From: Thermogemmatispora carboxidivorans
Lineage (GTDB): Bacteria; Chloroflexota; Ktedonobacteria; Ktedonobacterales; Ktedonobacteraceae
NCBI RefSeq assembly: GCF_000702505.1
Contig: NZ_JNIM01000001.1
Coordinates: forward strand, 5,060,327-5,124,326
Reading direction: 5' to 3'
Length of the DNA stretch: 64,000 bases
Part shown: positions 7,576-16,584 of the stretch, one piece after another
Layout of the letters: every line of letters starts with the position of its first letter
Numbering within the stretch: position 1 is the first letter of the stretch
Made by a program: the position numbers and the translations under genes
Notes under the pieces: model-generated
Database searches by the model: none
What the model saw: the letters and a program-made list of their open reading frames with translations, nothing else
What the model was told of the DNA's origin: nothing

Positions 7576-9594
7576 CTAGAGGCGCAGGGAACGTGAAAGC
7601 AGATCGGCAGGTGAAGTGGAGGTGTGCCCACTCATCGCTCCTCCTGGCGCTTGCAGCCGCCCCGATGGCTCGCTGCTGGCGCTCCCTGCCTCCACTGTTT
7701 CGAACTGGAACCCTACCAGGCTGCTGCGCATCTCTTGGATCACCGTCGTTAGCTGCTGGGCCAACGTATTGACTTCGCTGGCGAAGGCCAGCGCGAGACG
7801 TACCACCTCAGCACTCTCTCCCCCTCCCGCTGTTCCTCCCCCACTACCAGAGGCCGCGCCGCCGATGGCATTCAGCTTCATCCGCAGCCGGCTCATCTCT
7901 TGCCCTACGGTCAGTAACTCTCTATCGACATCCTTCAATGAAGACGCTAGCTGCTGCTGGAGAGCGCTTAGTCCCTGCTCCAGTTGGTGGAGCAGAGGAG
8001 TAGGAATGTGCAGCTCGCGGCGGATGCCCTGGGCGTTGGCTGTCCAGCGGGAAGGTCGGGCGGCTTCCTCCTCAATCTGGCGCAGCAGGGTGCTCAGGCG
8101 CTGCAGTTGCTCGACGGTGGTGCCATCGAGCACCCCCTGCAGACGCTCACGGCTGCGGCGCAGGCGGCCTTTCAGCTCACTCAGCTCGCGTTCCACCTTT
8201 TCCCCCAGGCTCCTGCCAGCCCCAGCCGCGCTCGGCGTCGTCAAGGTGCCAGAAGGCGTACGGCCTCTCTCGTTCAGCGCAAGCGAGCTGCTTCCCGGGC
8301 CCGGCCCCTGGCTCTCTGACCGCGCAGGGACTTGCAAGAGGTGCAGGCTCTGGCTGAGGGCCTCGGCATGCTCCTGTTGCCGGCGGGCGATGACCTCCAG
8401 CTGCTGAATCGCCACTTGCACCCGCAGGACAAAGCGCCGGAAGCGCCCGACGGTGAAATTGAAAGCGTTGGCGAGCAGGCCAATAGGATCATCGCTCACT
8501 GGGGCATTGATACGTAGATCGCCAGCGCTGACAACGCGCATGTCGCTGAAGAGATGTTCGGCAGCGTTGGTCAGGGCATCGCGCTGGCGTCGGGTCTCCT
8601 CTAGCAGGTTGAGCAGGGTCTCCAGCATGGCATTAAAGGCCGCCGAGACCTCCGCGATCTCGTCGCGCCCGATGACGGTGACGCGCGCCTCCAGCTGTCC
8701 GCTCTCAATGGCTCGCGTGACTTGCTGCAGGTGGCGCAGACGACGGACGAGCGTGCCAGAGATGAACCAGCCGACGAGAACGATGGCCAGTGAGGCGACG
8801 ATGGCACCGATGATGCTGGTAATGAGCTGGTTGCGCTCTTCGACGGCTGCCGCCTGCTGCACGGCAGCAGCCAGGCGCTGATTAAGTTGAATGAGTGCCC
8901 GCAGAGCGCTGAGGGCGTCGGCATTGGTCGGCTCGACCTGGAAGCGGAGCAGGTTCTGGGCCTCGCTGAGATTGCCCTGGGCAATGTCCTGCAAAACCTG
9001 GTCCTGGGCGGCGCGATAGAGATGCCAGGTCCGTAGGGCACTGGCCAGGAGGGTTTGTTGCTGCCCTTGCTGACCGCTCTGACCAGCCTCAGCAAGCAGT
9101 CCCATCTCATCAGGATGGTTGATCAATAGGTCCTGAGCGACGTAGGTCGACAGGATGGTGTCATAGCGCGTCGCCAGTCCTGTGATGGCCTGACGCTCCT
9201 GAGTGATCGTTTCGTGAGATGGTGCCGGGGCGCTGGCGGAGGCCATGAGATTGTGTACTTCGGTGTTCATGAGCTGGAGATAGTCGGCGCCAGTGGTGAG
9301 CGAGGTGTTGATACTCAGCAGTTTCTGATAAAAGCTGGACTGCCGACTGAGGGATTGAGAGCGCAAGACACCGATCAGGCCCGCCGCAATGGCCGCGATG
9401 AGGGCGGCTAGCAGGAAGCCGAGCGTGAGACGCTTGCCAATAGAGAGGTTGAGGAGCAGGTTGCCGCTGCGCCGCGAGCGGGGACGAATGCGAAGGCCGG
9501 GACCGTCGCCGAAGGCCGCTCCCCCTTGAGGAAGCGAGGGGGTCGCCAGCGAGGGGAGTTGCGCCTGGCCCTTTCTCTGGACTGGCTGCTGCAT
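7576..9594 (-). CDS. Membrane HAMP-domain receptor-like protein without output domain
   Basis: A 672-residue protein. After a Pro/Arg-rich cytoplasmic start, TM1 lies at about residues 50-75, then a helical extracytoplasmic region of about 190 residues like a four-helix-bundle sensor, then TM2 at about 265-290. A HAMP domain follows (RRLRHLQQVTRAIESGQL, then DEIAEVSAAFNAM), and a second HAMP-like segment (about 350-400, GDLRINAPVSDD, IGLLANAFNF). The last 270 residues are low-complexity coiled coil. No methyl-accepting signalling tip, histidine kinase or cyclase motif is present. It starts 2 bases after the stop of the binding-protein gene, which strongly suggests joint function. Confidence 0.8.
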   Translation of the reverse strand: MQQPVQRKGQAQLPSLATPSLPQGGAAFGDGPGLRIRPRSRRSGNLLLNLSIGKRLTLGFLLAALIAAIAAGLIGVLRSQSLSRQSSFYQKLLSINTSLTTGADYLQLMNTEVHNLMASASAPAPSHETITQERQAITGLATRYDTILSTYVAQDLLINHPDEMGLLAEAGQSGQQGQQQTLLASALRTWHLYRAAQDQVLQDIAQGNLSEAQNLLRFQVEPTNADALSALRALIQLNQRLAAAVQQAAAVEERNQLITSIIGAIVASLAIVLVGWFISGTLVRRLRHLQQVTRAIESGQLEARVTVIGRDEIAEVSAAFNAMLETLLNLLEETRRQRDALTNAAEHLFSDMRVVSAGDLRINAPVSDDPIGLLANAFNFTVGRFRRFVLRVQVAIQQLEVIARRQQEHAEALSQSLHLLQVPARSESQGPGPGSSSLALNERGRTPSGTLTTPSAAGAGRSLGEKVERELSELKGRLRRSRERLQGVLDGTTVEQLQRLSTLLRQIEEEAARPSRWTANAQGIRRELHIPTPLLHQLEQGLSALQQQLASSLKDVDRELLTVGQEMSRLRMKLNAIGGAASGSGGGTAGGGESAEVVRLALAFASEVNTLAQQLTTVIQEMRSSLVGFQFETVEAGSASSEPSGRLQAPGGAMSGHTSTSPADLLSRSLRL

Positions 9595-9596
9595 CC

Positions 9597-10565
9597 TTAC
9601 TCCTCCTTTCTGCGGCTGAAGGCGAAGGCGCGCTCTTGCGCTGGCCCGGTCACCACGGCCAGGGAGAGAGCGCTGGCACCTTTTCCGCTGCTCCCTTTAA
9701 GGTTCATAGCCGCAATGGGAATATAACCCATCTCCTGCGCCTTCTGCTGCACTGGCTCGCTGAGCATGAAGTCAAGGAAGGCGCTCAGCAAGGGATTATC
9801 GTCGCCCAGCGTATACATGTGTTCATAGCTCCAGAAAATATAGCGACCGGCCACAATATCGGCGAGCGTGGGCCTGGCTCCTTCGATGGCCAACACACGC
9901 ACCGCCGGGGTCAGCACAGAGAGCGCCAGGTAGCCAATGGCTCCCGGCGTGTGGGCCACGGTCTCGCGCACGGTCACGGAAGAGTCGGTCTGCAGGAGCT
10001 TGCCCTTCTCGTCGCGCCCTCCCAAAATGTATTTGCGGAAGGTGTCGCGCGTGCCGGAGGTCTGGGGACGTACAACTGGCACGATGGGCAGGTCAGGGCC
10101 GCCGACCTGGCTCCAGTTGCTGATGCGCCCCGTTGAGAAAATATCAATGATCTGTTGACGTGTCAGTGAGGTGACGGTGACATCGGGATTGGCCACCATT
10201 GCAAAGGGGATCACGCAGACGATATGGTCGGTCAGGTTGGGATCGGGATAAATGGCCGGGTCCGCGTAGATATCTGAGTCGCCGATGTCCGCCTGGTGGC
10301 TGGTGACAGCGGCCAGGCCGGCCCGGCTTCCTCCTCCGTCTACCTGAATATGTGCCTGGGGATGCTGGCGCTCAAAGAGGCCGGCAGCAGTACTGACCAG
10401 AGGCTGCAAGGCGGTCGACCCGGCAATGTGCAGCCTCCCACTGAGAGCACTTTGCGAGTCTGCTCCTTCCCCACACCCCGCCAGGAGGATGAGTACGATG
10501 AGGCCAAAACCGATGAGGACAGCGCTGATTCCTCTCCTTCTTTTTCTGTTTACCATTTTTGCCAA
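9597..10565 (-). CDS. PstS-like phosphate-binding lipoprotein
   Basis: A 322-residue periplasmic-binding protein of the PstS/PBP-like 2 type. It has a lipoprotein signal (LIVLILLAGCGEG), then AGSTALQPLV, a VDGGGSRAGL loop, ADIGDSD and a SGTRDTF anion-binding loop, all typical of phosphate-binding proteins. No pstC, pstA or pstB lies nearby, and the next gene in the operon encodes a HAMP membrane protein, so a sensing role is plausible. The start is uncertain. A TTG at 10565 gives the listed length, while an ATG at 10556 is equally possible. Neither has a strong ribosome site. Confidence 0.85.
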   Translation of the reverse strand: MAKMVNRKRRRGISAVLIGFGLIVLILLAGCGEGADSQSALSGRLHIAGSTALQPLVSTAAGLFERQHPQAHIQVDGGGSRAGLAAVTSHQADIGDSDIYADPAIYPDPNLTDHIVCVIPFAMVANPDVTVTSLTRQQIIDIFSTGRISNWSQVGGPDLPIVPVVRPQTSGTRDTFRKYILGGRDEKGKLLQTDSSVTVRETVAHTPGAIGYLALSVLTPAVRVLAIEGARPTLADIVAGRYIFWSYEHMYTLGDDNPLLSAFLDFMLSEPVQQKAQEMGYIPIAAMNLKGSSGKGASALSLAVVTGPAQERAFAFSRRKEE

Positions 10566-10900
10566 TTGCTGTCAGTCATTGAAAAAATCGATAATTAGAA
10601 AAGATCACCAGATCCGGCAGGCTTGCTGTGCGCTCTGCGCGCCCGAAGACCGCCTGGATCAGCTGGTCCGCAGGCCCGCAGAGCCTTGGGTGCCTCCTCC
10701 ACATCTTATGCAAGACTTTGTTTAAGCTGCCGTTAATCGCTGGTGAAAGAAAGTTGATCCCAATGTTAAATCTCGCTCACCGTCTCGCTACGAGGAGACC
10801 ACCTTGCTGGGAAGAGAAAATGGCGGCTGCTACCCTTCGGTCCGCTGCTACTCAGGGTAGGGCCTTCTCTTGGTTGCACTGGCTCCACTGCTTGACTGCC

Positions 10901-10909
10901 TGGTATAAT
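10901..10909 (+). promoter_or_regulatory. Extended -10 promoter of the response regulator
   Basis: TGGTATAAT (10901-10909) is a consensus extended -10 element without a good -35 at normal distance. It lies about 85 bp before the gene. Nothing else was recognised in 10566-10995. Confidence 0.55.
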
Positions 10910-10995
10910 CTAACCAGGAAGACACACTTTGAGAGGAGAGCAGCCTTTTATCTTGAAAAGCAATATGGAGTTGTCTGGCGAAAGGTAAGCGAGCT

Positions 10996-11877
10996 ATGCC
11001 CCATCAGCATAAAAAGCAGCATTCCTCTAGCTATAGTAGTCGTAGTCGGTCAGGTACGGTAACGCCCACCATGAGAATGGCCCCAGGTGCTGGAACAACC
11101 AGTGTGCTGCCGCCCACAGCCTCGGTTCCGGTCGCTACCGCAGAGACACCTGCCGTCTCGCCTTCCATCCGGCCAGCGGAGCAGGTAGCCTCGGAGAGGT
11201 CGGGGGAGGAGAGTGTGATCCGTGTTGTGCTGGCCGATGATCATACATTGATGCGCGAGGGTTTGCGTCATCTGCTCGAACTTGAGTCAGACCTCAAGGT
11301 GGTTGGCGAGGCCGCCGATGGCCCGGAAGCCCTACGTGTCATTCGCCAACTCTGTCCCGACGTGGTTCTGCTCGACATCAGCATGCCACAGCTGGACGGC
11401 CTGGCGCTGACGCGCCAGCTGGCCGAGGAGCTGCCCCAGGTCGCCATCATCATCCTGACCATGCACCGCCAGCATCCCCAAGTCTTGCGAGCCATCAAGA
11501 ATGGCGCCCGCGGCTACCTCCTCAAAAGCGCCTCGTCACAGGAACTGATCCGCGCTATTCGCACGGTGCACGCTGGCGGGGCTTTGATTGAGCCGGAATT
11601 GACCGGCCCCGTGCTCGCCGAGCTACGCCGTCTCTCTCAGCAACCAGGTGCGCCAGGCGCTCCAACGCTGAACGACCTGACGGAAAAAGAAATAGAGATT
11701 ATTCGCTACGTTGCGCAAGGCATGAGCAACCGCGAAATCGCCGCTCAGCTCTCCTACTCGGAGAAGACCGTCAAGAATTATCTTTCGGTCATCTTCCAGA
11801 AGCTCGGCATTCGCGACCGCACACAGGCGGCTATCTTTGGCCTGCGTCAGGGCCTGCTGGCCGACGAGGGGCCGTGA
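10996..11877 (+). CDS. NarL/FixJ-type response regulator
   Basis: A 293-residue response regulator. The receiver domain starts at about residue 75 (VIRVVLADDHTLMREGL), with phospho-acceptor Asp127 in VVLLDISMPQLDG and the conserved Lys in GYLLKSAS. The C-terminal LuxR helix-turn-helix is LTEKEIEIIRYVAQGMSNRE onwards. The first 74 residues are low-complexity Ser/Thr/Pro. A GTG at 11215, directly before the receiver and preceded by GGGGGAGGA, could be the true or a second start. No histidine kinase is adjacent. The 3' end overlaps the opposing glycosyltransferase gene by 47 bp. Confidence 0.9.
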   Translation: MPHQHKKQHSSSYSSRSRSGTVTPTMRMAPGAGTTSVLPPTASVPVATAETPAVSPSIRPAEQVASERSGEESVIRVVLADDHTLMREGLRHLLELESDLKVVGEAADGPEALRVIRQLCPDVVLLDISMPQLDGLALTRQLAEELPQVAIIILTMHRQHPQVLRAIKNGARGYLLKSASSQELIRAIRTVHAGGALIEPELTGPVLAELRRLSQQPGAPGAPTLNDLTEKEIEIIRYVAQGMSNREIAAQLSYSEKTVKNYLSVIFQKLGIRDRTQAAIFGLRQGLLADEGP

Positions 11878-13144
11878 GCTTGTGAGTCGCGGTACGCGGG
11901 GAAGCGCCGTAGAGCCTGCCACGCCATTCGACGCCGCGCCCTGTGAGTTTGCGCCAACAGGCCTGGGCCAGGATGCCCATGAACAGGAGGCCAGCCAGTG
12001 GATGGGCCAGGGCCTGGTACCAGGGTAAGCCAAGGGACTGATCGAGCGAACGCCGATAGGCGAGGAGGGGGAACAGAGTCAGGCAGCTAACGAGCAGCGC
12101 CTCCGCAGTGCCGACCCCTTGCCGGCGCCACCAGTTTCGTCCCAACCAGAGCAGCAGGGGCAACAGGAAAGGCCCCACTACGACGAGTGGCAGCCCCAGC
12201 AGGGCGGCCACCATAAAAGGGAGTCCTCCACTGCCGACAAAGATGGTCTTGCGCCAGCCACGCCAGAGAGCTGGCAGCCCTCGATACATCTGGACACGTA
12301 GCAGCCCTCGCCCATCGCAGAGGGCGAGGCGATAGCCGTGACGCTTCACGAGGGCAGCCAGGTCACGATCATCAAGCGGCGAGTGGCGCAGTGCGGGATG
12401 GGCATAGCCGCCGAGAGCTTCGTACACAGAACGACGCAGCAGGATATACTGACCATTGGCTGTGGCCAGCGGAGAGCACGGCTGATTGACAAGGGGTGGG
12501 GGGAACTGGAGGCTCATGCCCATGAGGGCCAGGGGGAGCGTGAGGCGGTTCCAACCATCGGCGATCACCTGCTCGGGCACCAGCGAGAGCAGATCAAGAC
12601 CCTGGGCCAGGGCCTCGCCCAGGGTCAGGCGCAGGGTCTGCGGCGACCAGAAGCTGTCAGCATCGGTAAAGACGAGCCAGGTGCCACGGGCCTGACTGGC
12701 TCCGCTGTGCAGAGCATGCGGCTTGCCTGCCCAGCCCGAAGGGAGTTCCTCGCCGAGCGAGATCAGGCGCAGACGGCCCACCGCGGCTGGCTCCATCGCC
12801 AGGTGTTCCAGAATGGCCCGCGTCTGGTCGGTCGAGCCGTCGTCGACGACAATCACCTCGTAGTCCGTGGGATAGTCCTGGAGGAGCAGCGAGCGCACAC
12901 AGCGCCAGATAGTGGCTGCTTCATTGCGTGCCGGCACGATGATCGAAACGACGGGCAGCCCTTCGACCCCTGCCTCCGGCTGTCGATGCCGCAGGGGGGC
13001 GCTCCGTCGATACGGGTGGGCAATCCAGTCTAGAAAGAGATAGAAGGCCGCAGTCACCAGGCCGTAGCAGTGAAGCAGAAGGCGCGCGGTCCGATGAGGT
13101 TGCTTCGACGCCAGGGCAACTCGCTTGGGCAACTTCCGGCTCAT
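11831..13144 (-). CDS. Membrane-bound family 2 glycosyltransferase
   Basis: A 437-residue GT2 enzyme. One N-terminal membrane segment precedes the GT-A domain (VVSIIVPARNEAATI, VIVVDDGSTDQT), with the metal-binding DxD-type motif in FTDADSFW and the acceptor-site motif SPLDDRDL. Three or four membrane helices follow, then a basic tail. The sequence GWAGKPHAL with FTDADSFW resembles CrtQ/HpnB-like enzymes that glycosylate carotenoids or hopanoids, but the acceptor cannot be read. The start is placed at the ATG at 13144, because the frame upstream runs through the promoter. Confidence 0.85.
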   Translation of the reverse strand: MSRKLPKRVALASKQPHRTARLLLHCYGLVTAAFYLFLDWIAHPYRRSAPLRHRQPEAGVEGLPVVSIIVPARNEAATIWRCVRSLLLQDYPTDYEVIVVDDGSTDQTRAILEHLAMEPAAVGRLRLISLGEELPSGWAGKPHALHSGASQARGTWLVFTDADSFWSPQTLRLTLGEALAQGLDLLSLVPEQVIADGWNRLTLPLALMGMSLQFPPPLVNQPCSPLATANGQYILLRRSVYEALGGYAHPALRHSPLDDRDLAALVKRHGYRLALCDGRGLLRVQMYRGLPALWRGWRKTIFVGSGGLPFMVAALLGLPLVVVGPFLLPLLLWLGRNWWRRQGVGTAEALLVSCLTLFPLLAYRRSLDQSLGLPWYQALAHPLAGLLFMGILAQACWRKLTGRGVEWRGRLYGASPRTATHKLTAPRRPAGPDAGQR

Positions 13145-13611
13145 AGTCTCATTATAGCAGCCCCAGGCCGAAGCTTGAAATATTGCGACCGCGTCCCCGC
13201 TGATGTACAATCACGAAGAGTGAAACATTCTTGCTTGTGACAGGCCGAGCTGGCATAGAGGCGTGTCGTCCCGCTGCGGCAGCGTAGGCTGACGCGACAG
13301 CGGTCTGGCGGGCGCCCCCACGATGGGGAGACCCGAGCGGAGCGCCTGGGGCTGCACCATTCAGCACAGGCAGCAAAAGAGAGGAGAACCTCCCTGCCAT
13401 CTTTTCGCCCGGCTGTGGAAAGGCTTCCCTGGCCGCCGCAGGGCCACAGGGGCTGGCATCATGACCGCATAGAAGCGGCTACTCGTGACCGCTTTTTCGG
13501 GATTATCGAACACCCTTGACCGACACCGCTCTAGATGCTACCACCCTAGAGGGGGACCGTCAGAACGCCGCTTGAGCCCGCTTAGGGATTGAAAGGAAAA
13601 AGAGGAATAGC
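13145..13611. other. Intergenic region between glycosyltransferase and copper protein
   Basis: The first bases carry the glycosyltransferase promoter. Further on are a small hairpin with a T run (AAGCGG 13473-13478 with CCGCTT 13489-13494, then TTT) and a perfect 6-bp inverted repeat CTCTAG/CTAGAG (13529-13534, 13546-13551) about 60 bp before copC-copD. Either could control the copper gene. No gene or known riboswitch was recognised. Confidence 0.4.
13150..13158 (-). promoter_or_regulatory. Extended -10 promoter close to the glycosyltransferase start
   Basis: On the minus strand TGCTATAAT ends 5 bases before the ATG at 13144. Transcription would begin at or next to the start codon, giving a leaderless mRNA. 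No ribosome site is present, which agrees. Confidence 0.55.
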
Positions 13612-15639
13612 ATGCGGTTTGGACGGTACAGACGATACCCCAGGCTAGCACTAAGCGCGCTTTTCATTGCGGGTATCATCTTGCTTCATGCCTGGTCCCC
13701 CCTGACGCCGGCTCCGGCAGCCCAGGCGCACGCTTTTGTGATTGGCTCCGAGCCGATTGACGGCTCAACGGTCACAATACCGCCAAGGGTGGTTCGCATC
13801 TTTTTTAATGGGCCCATCAGCCCGGCCAGCAGGGCCCTGGTCTTCGGTCCGAACGAGCGCGTTGTGAACGCCGCCGCCAGCTATATCCCCTCCGGTCATC
13901 CCCGGGAGCTGGATACTCCTTTGCAGCCAAATTTAAGCGAAGGGAGCTATCTGGTTCGCTGGACAGCCCTGGCCGCCAACGACGGGCGCACAACCCAGGG
14001 CGCCATTGGTTTCAATATCGGTCACTCCAGCACCGGCCTGCCCGGGCAGACCATCCTCGGCCCGAGCACCAGTAATTACTTGCCAACGCTCGATCTGCTT
14101 GGCATCCTCTCAGTAGCCTGGGAATGGCTGGTCTTGATGGCACTGACCTTCTGGGTCGGCTTGCTGGTCATGGAGCAACTGGTCATGGAGCGCCGGGCAC
14201 GTTCGCTAGACCTGCTCATGCGAGCGCGCGCCCGAGCCCGCCCCTTGCAATGGCTCTGCCTGGCTGCTTTGCTGGTCGGCGAAGTGATTACCTTGATTCT
14301 GCGCTCTGCCAGCCTCAGTCAGACTGAGGCTAGCGGCGGCATCGATTGGCAGGCTCTGCGCTCCGTACTGTTGACGACTTCCTATGGTCCGCTCTGGCTG
14401 GCACGCCTGGCCTTGATTGCTCTGGCCCTGCTCTGGCTGGCCGTAACTGGCCACCGGCGCACCCCCAAAGGAGCTACCGCCGGCGTGGCGCGCGTGCTCC
14501 AGCGCCGCCACGGCTCGCGCTTCGGACAGCTCCGGCGCCAGGTGACGCAGGAGTACCGGGTCACAAAGGAGCTGGTGACGACCGAGGAAATTCCCCCAGG
14601 CGGCAGTAGCCTCCCGCTTTCACCCTGGGATACCTTGCTCTGGCTGACCCTGGCCGCCCTCTATTTGCTCGCCTGGACGTTGACCAGCGATGAGGTGCAA
14701 CAGGCCTCCCTCCACATCAGCGCCATCGTGCTCTCCTGGCTGGCCCTGCTGGCTCAGGCCGTCTGGCTTGGGGGCCTGGCCTACCTGGGCTACGTCTTGC
14801 TGCCCTTGCTCGCAGTCGTTGAGCCGGACCATCACGCCGATCTACTGGTGACCCTGACTCGTCGCCTGACCCCGCTGCTACTGATGGCGATGGCTGTGCT
14901 GCTGGTCAGTCAGCTCTTCCTCGCGGAGAGCGTCTTCTCTGATCCCCAGGCCCTGCTCTCGACCGCCTATGGCCGCACTCTGCTGGTGCGCCAGGCACTG
15001 ATCGCTCTCCTCCTGGCTTTGACACTCTTCATGCTCTTCCGTATCACGCCTCGGCTGGCACGCCAGACGCTGCTCTTGCCAGTGGTCGACGCCGAGCTGC
15101 CAGCTCGCCGTACGCGCCGCGAGGCCCTCCTCCAGACAGAGCGCCACCTCGGGCGCCTGCTAAAGGTAGAGTCATGGGTGGGCATGGCGATCCTGCTCTG
15201 CGCCGCCCTGATGAGCTTCTTCGCTCCCCCCATTGTTTTCCCTCAGCTCAACTACGCGCAGGCAGTCCAGAACCAGAATCAGACAGGACAGACAACGTCT
15301 CCAAACGCACCGGTGACCGCGGCGCAACAGGTTGGCGACCTGACGGTCTCGCTCCTGGTGACACCAGGCCGTGTCAATAGCCCCAATACGGTCGTGATTG
15401 TCCTCACGGATAGCCACGGCCAGCCCGTGACCAATGCCCGCCTGAGCCTGGCTATCAATATGGTGCTGATGGATATGGGCACAGTCCAGCAGACGCTCAG
15501 TCCAGGACAGCCAGCTTATGTGGCAACCTTCCCTCCGCGCGCAACCTTCGATATGGCAGGTCTGTGGAAGCTTGAGCTGACCATCGAGCGCCCCGGTCAG
15601 ACACCGCTGCAAACGATCTTTGAATTCACCCTAAGCTGA
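13612..15639 (+). CDS. CopC-CopD fusion copper protein
   Basis: A 675-residue protein. A signal segment ends at AQAHAFVIGSEP. The CopC domain (about residues 40-140) keeps the N-terminal His expected to bind Cu(II) and the typical PIDGSTVTIPP and VRWTALAANDGR segments. Eight or so membrane helices with a CopD pattern follow, interrupted by a charged cytoplasmic loop at about 290-330. The last 110 residues form an exported beta-rich YtkA/FixH-like domain with Met-rich MVLMDMG. CopC/CopD fusions are thought to carry copper across the membrane. An AGGAA ribosome site precedes the ATG. Confidence 0.88.
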   Translation: MRFGRYRRYPRLALSALFIAGIILLHAWSPLTPAPAAQAHAFVIGSEPIDGSTVTIPPRVVRIFFNGPISPASRALVFGPNERVVNAAASYIPSGHPRELDTPLQPNLSEGSYLVRWTALAANDGRTTQGAIGFNIGHSSTGLPGQTILGPSTSNYLPTLDLLGILSVAWEWLVLMALTFWVGLLVMEQLVMERRARSLDLLMRARARARPLQWLCLAALLVGEVITLILRSASLSQTEASGGIDWQALRSVLLTTSYGPLWLARLALIALALLWLAVTGHRRTPKGATAGVARVLQRRHGSRFGQLRRQVTQEYRVTKELVTTEEIPPGGSSLPLSPWDTLLWLTLAALYLLAWTLTSDEVQQASLHISAIVLSWLALLAQAVWLGGLAYLGYVLLPLLAVVEPDHHADLLVTLTRRLTPLLLMAMAVLLVSQLFLAESVFSDPQALLSTAYGRTLLVRQALIALLLALTLFMLFRITPRLARQTLLLPVVDAELPARRTRREALLQTERHLGRLLKVESWVGMAILLCAALMSFFAPPIVFPQLNYAQAVQNQNQTGQTTSPNAPVTAAQQVGDLTVSLLVTPGRVNSPNTVVIVLTDSHGQPVTNARLSLAINMVLMDMGTVQQTLSPGQPAYVATFPPRATFDMAGLWKLELTIERPGQTPLQTIFEFTLS

Positions 15640-15670
15640 GTCAAGCGCGAGATCTCACCCTGCCCGCACT

Positions 15671-15732
15671 ACCTGGCTGGCTGGCAACGCAGGGCACTCT
15701 GTCTGCCAGACCAGCTAGCTAGCCAGCCAGGT
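15671..15732. terminator. Convergent hairpin between copC-copD and carbonic anhydrase genes
   Basis: Perfect 12-bp arms ACCTGGCTGGCT (15671-15682) and AGCCAGCCAGGT (15721-15732) lie between two converging genes. It probably terminates both. Confidence 0.6.
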
Positions 15733-15739
15733 CAATCCC

Positions 15740-16291
15740 CTAAAGGTCGGGACGCGGCTCCTCCCAATGGCTCGCTTCGCGTAGCGCCTCCCGATGACGG
15801 GCCGCCCGCTCCACATAGCGCTGAGCACTGCCACGGATGTGCTCGATCTCCTCCGGCGTCAGAGCGCGTACGACGCGCACTGGCAACCCAAAGGCGAGCA
15901 CCCCACCCGGAATCGTTTTGCCCTCGCTCACCAGAGCACAGGCCCCAATCATGGCCTCTTCCCCAATGCGCGCACGATTGAGCACAACCGCTTTCATGCC
16001 CAGCAGGACACGGTCGCCCAGAGTCGCACCGTGGATCACACAGCCATGACCAATGGTGCATTCCTCGCCGATGGTCAGGGGAGCGTCGGCATCAAGATGC
16101 AAGACACAGTTGTCTTGAATGTTGGTACGCTTCCCGATGACGATCGGACCCGTGTCTCCGCGAATCACGCTGTTGTACCAGATGCTCGCTCCTTCACCGA
16201 TGGTCACATCGCCTATGATGTAGGCGCCAGGAGCAATAAATACATTTTTTGCAATACGCGGCCAGATTCCATTAAAAGGCAAGACAGGCAT
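15740..16291 (-). CDS. Gamma-class carbonic anhydrase-like hexapeptide protein
   Basis: A 183-residue left-handed beta-helix protein with hexapeptide repeats (IGDVTI, IGEGASI, IGEECTI). The three metal-ligand histidines of the family fall at His65 (VLHLD), His82 (IGHG) and His87 (VIHG). The C-terminus is a long helix, as in YrdA/PaaY/CaiE-type gamma carbonic anhydrases. These homologues form trimers binding Zn or Fe. Some hydrate CO2, while others have other or unknown roles. A GAGGGG ribosome site precedes the ATG. Confidence 0.9.
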   Translation of the reverse strand: MPVLPFNGIWPRIAKNVFIAPGAYIIGDVTIGEGASIWYNSVIRGDTGPIVIGKRTNIQDNCVLHLDADAPLTIGEECTIGHGCVIHGATLGDRVLLGMKAVVLNRARIGEEAMIGACALVSEGKTIPGGVLAFGLPVRVVRALTPEEIEHIRGSAQRYVERAARHREALREASHWEEPRPDL

Positions 16292-16380
16292 TTCGTTCCC
16301 CTCACAGGAAAGTCTCCAACGGCTGCGGGCCTCCAGGACAACGGCCAGTTCCCTGACCGACGCTCACCCGCTCTCTCATC

Positions 16381-16410
16381 ATAGTACTCGCCACCCCGCC
16401 CACCAGACAA
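16381..16410 (-). promoter_or_regulatory. Promoter of the carbonic anhydrase gene
   Basis: On the minus strand the -35 is TTGTCT (16405-16410) and the -10 is TACTAT (16381-16386), with an 18-bp spacer, giving a leader of about 80 bases. Confidence 0.45.
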
Positions 16411-16495
16411 CGCTCTTCCCGCTCTCCCCAGCTCCTGCCCGCCTTCTTCTATTGATATATATCACTATATTAGATGCAAAAGACGTTTTTCCTTC

Positions 16496-16524
16496 TTGAC
16501 GTGGTGGCTATCCTCGTTTAGTAT
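16496..16524 (+). promoter_or_regulatory. Promoter of the pseudokinase gene
   Basis: The -35 is TTGACG (16496-16501) and the -10 is TAGTAT (16519-16524), with a 17-bp spacer. Confidence 0.5.
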
Positions 16525-16584
16525 AGAAGCGTTCTATTGACACACTGTCTGTCAGGCGGTAGCAGTGCAAGAAGGGTAGAAACG

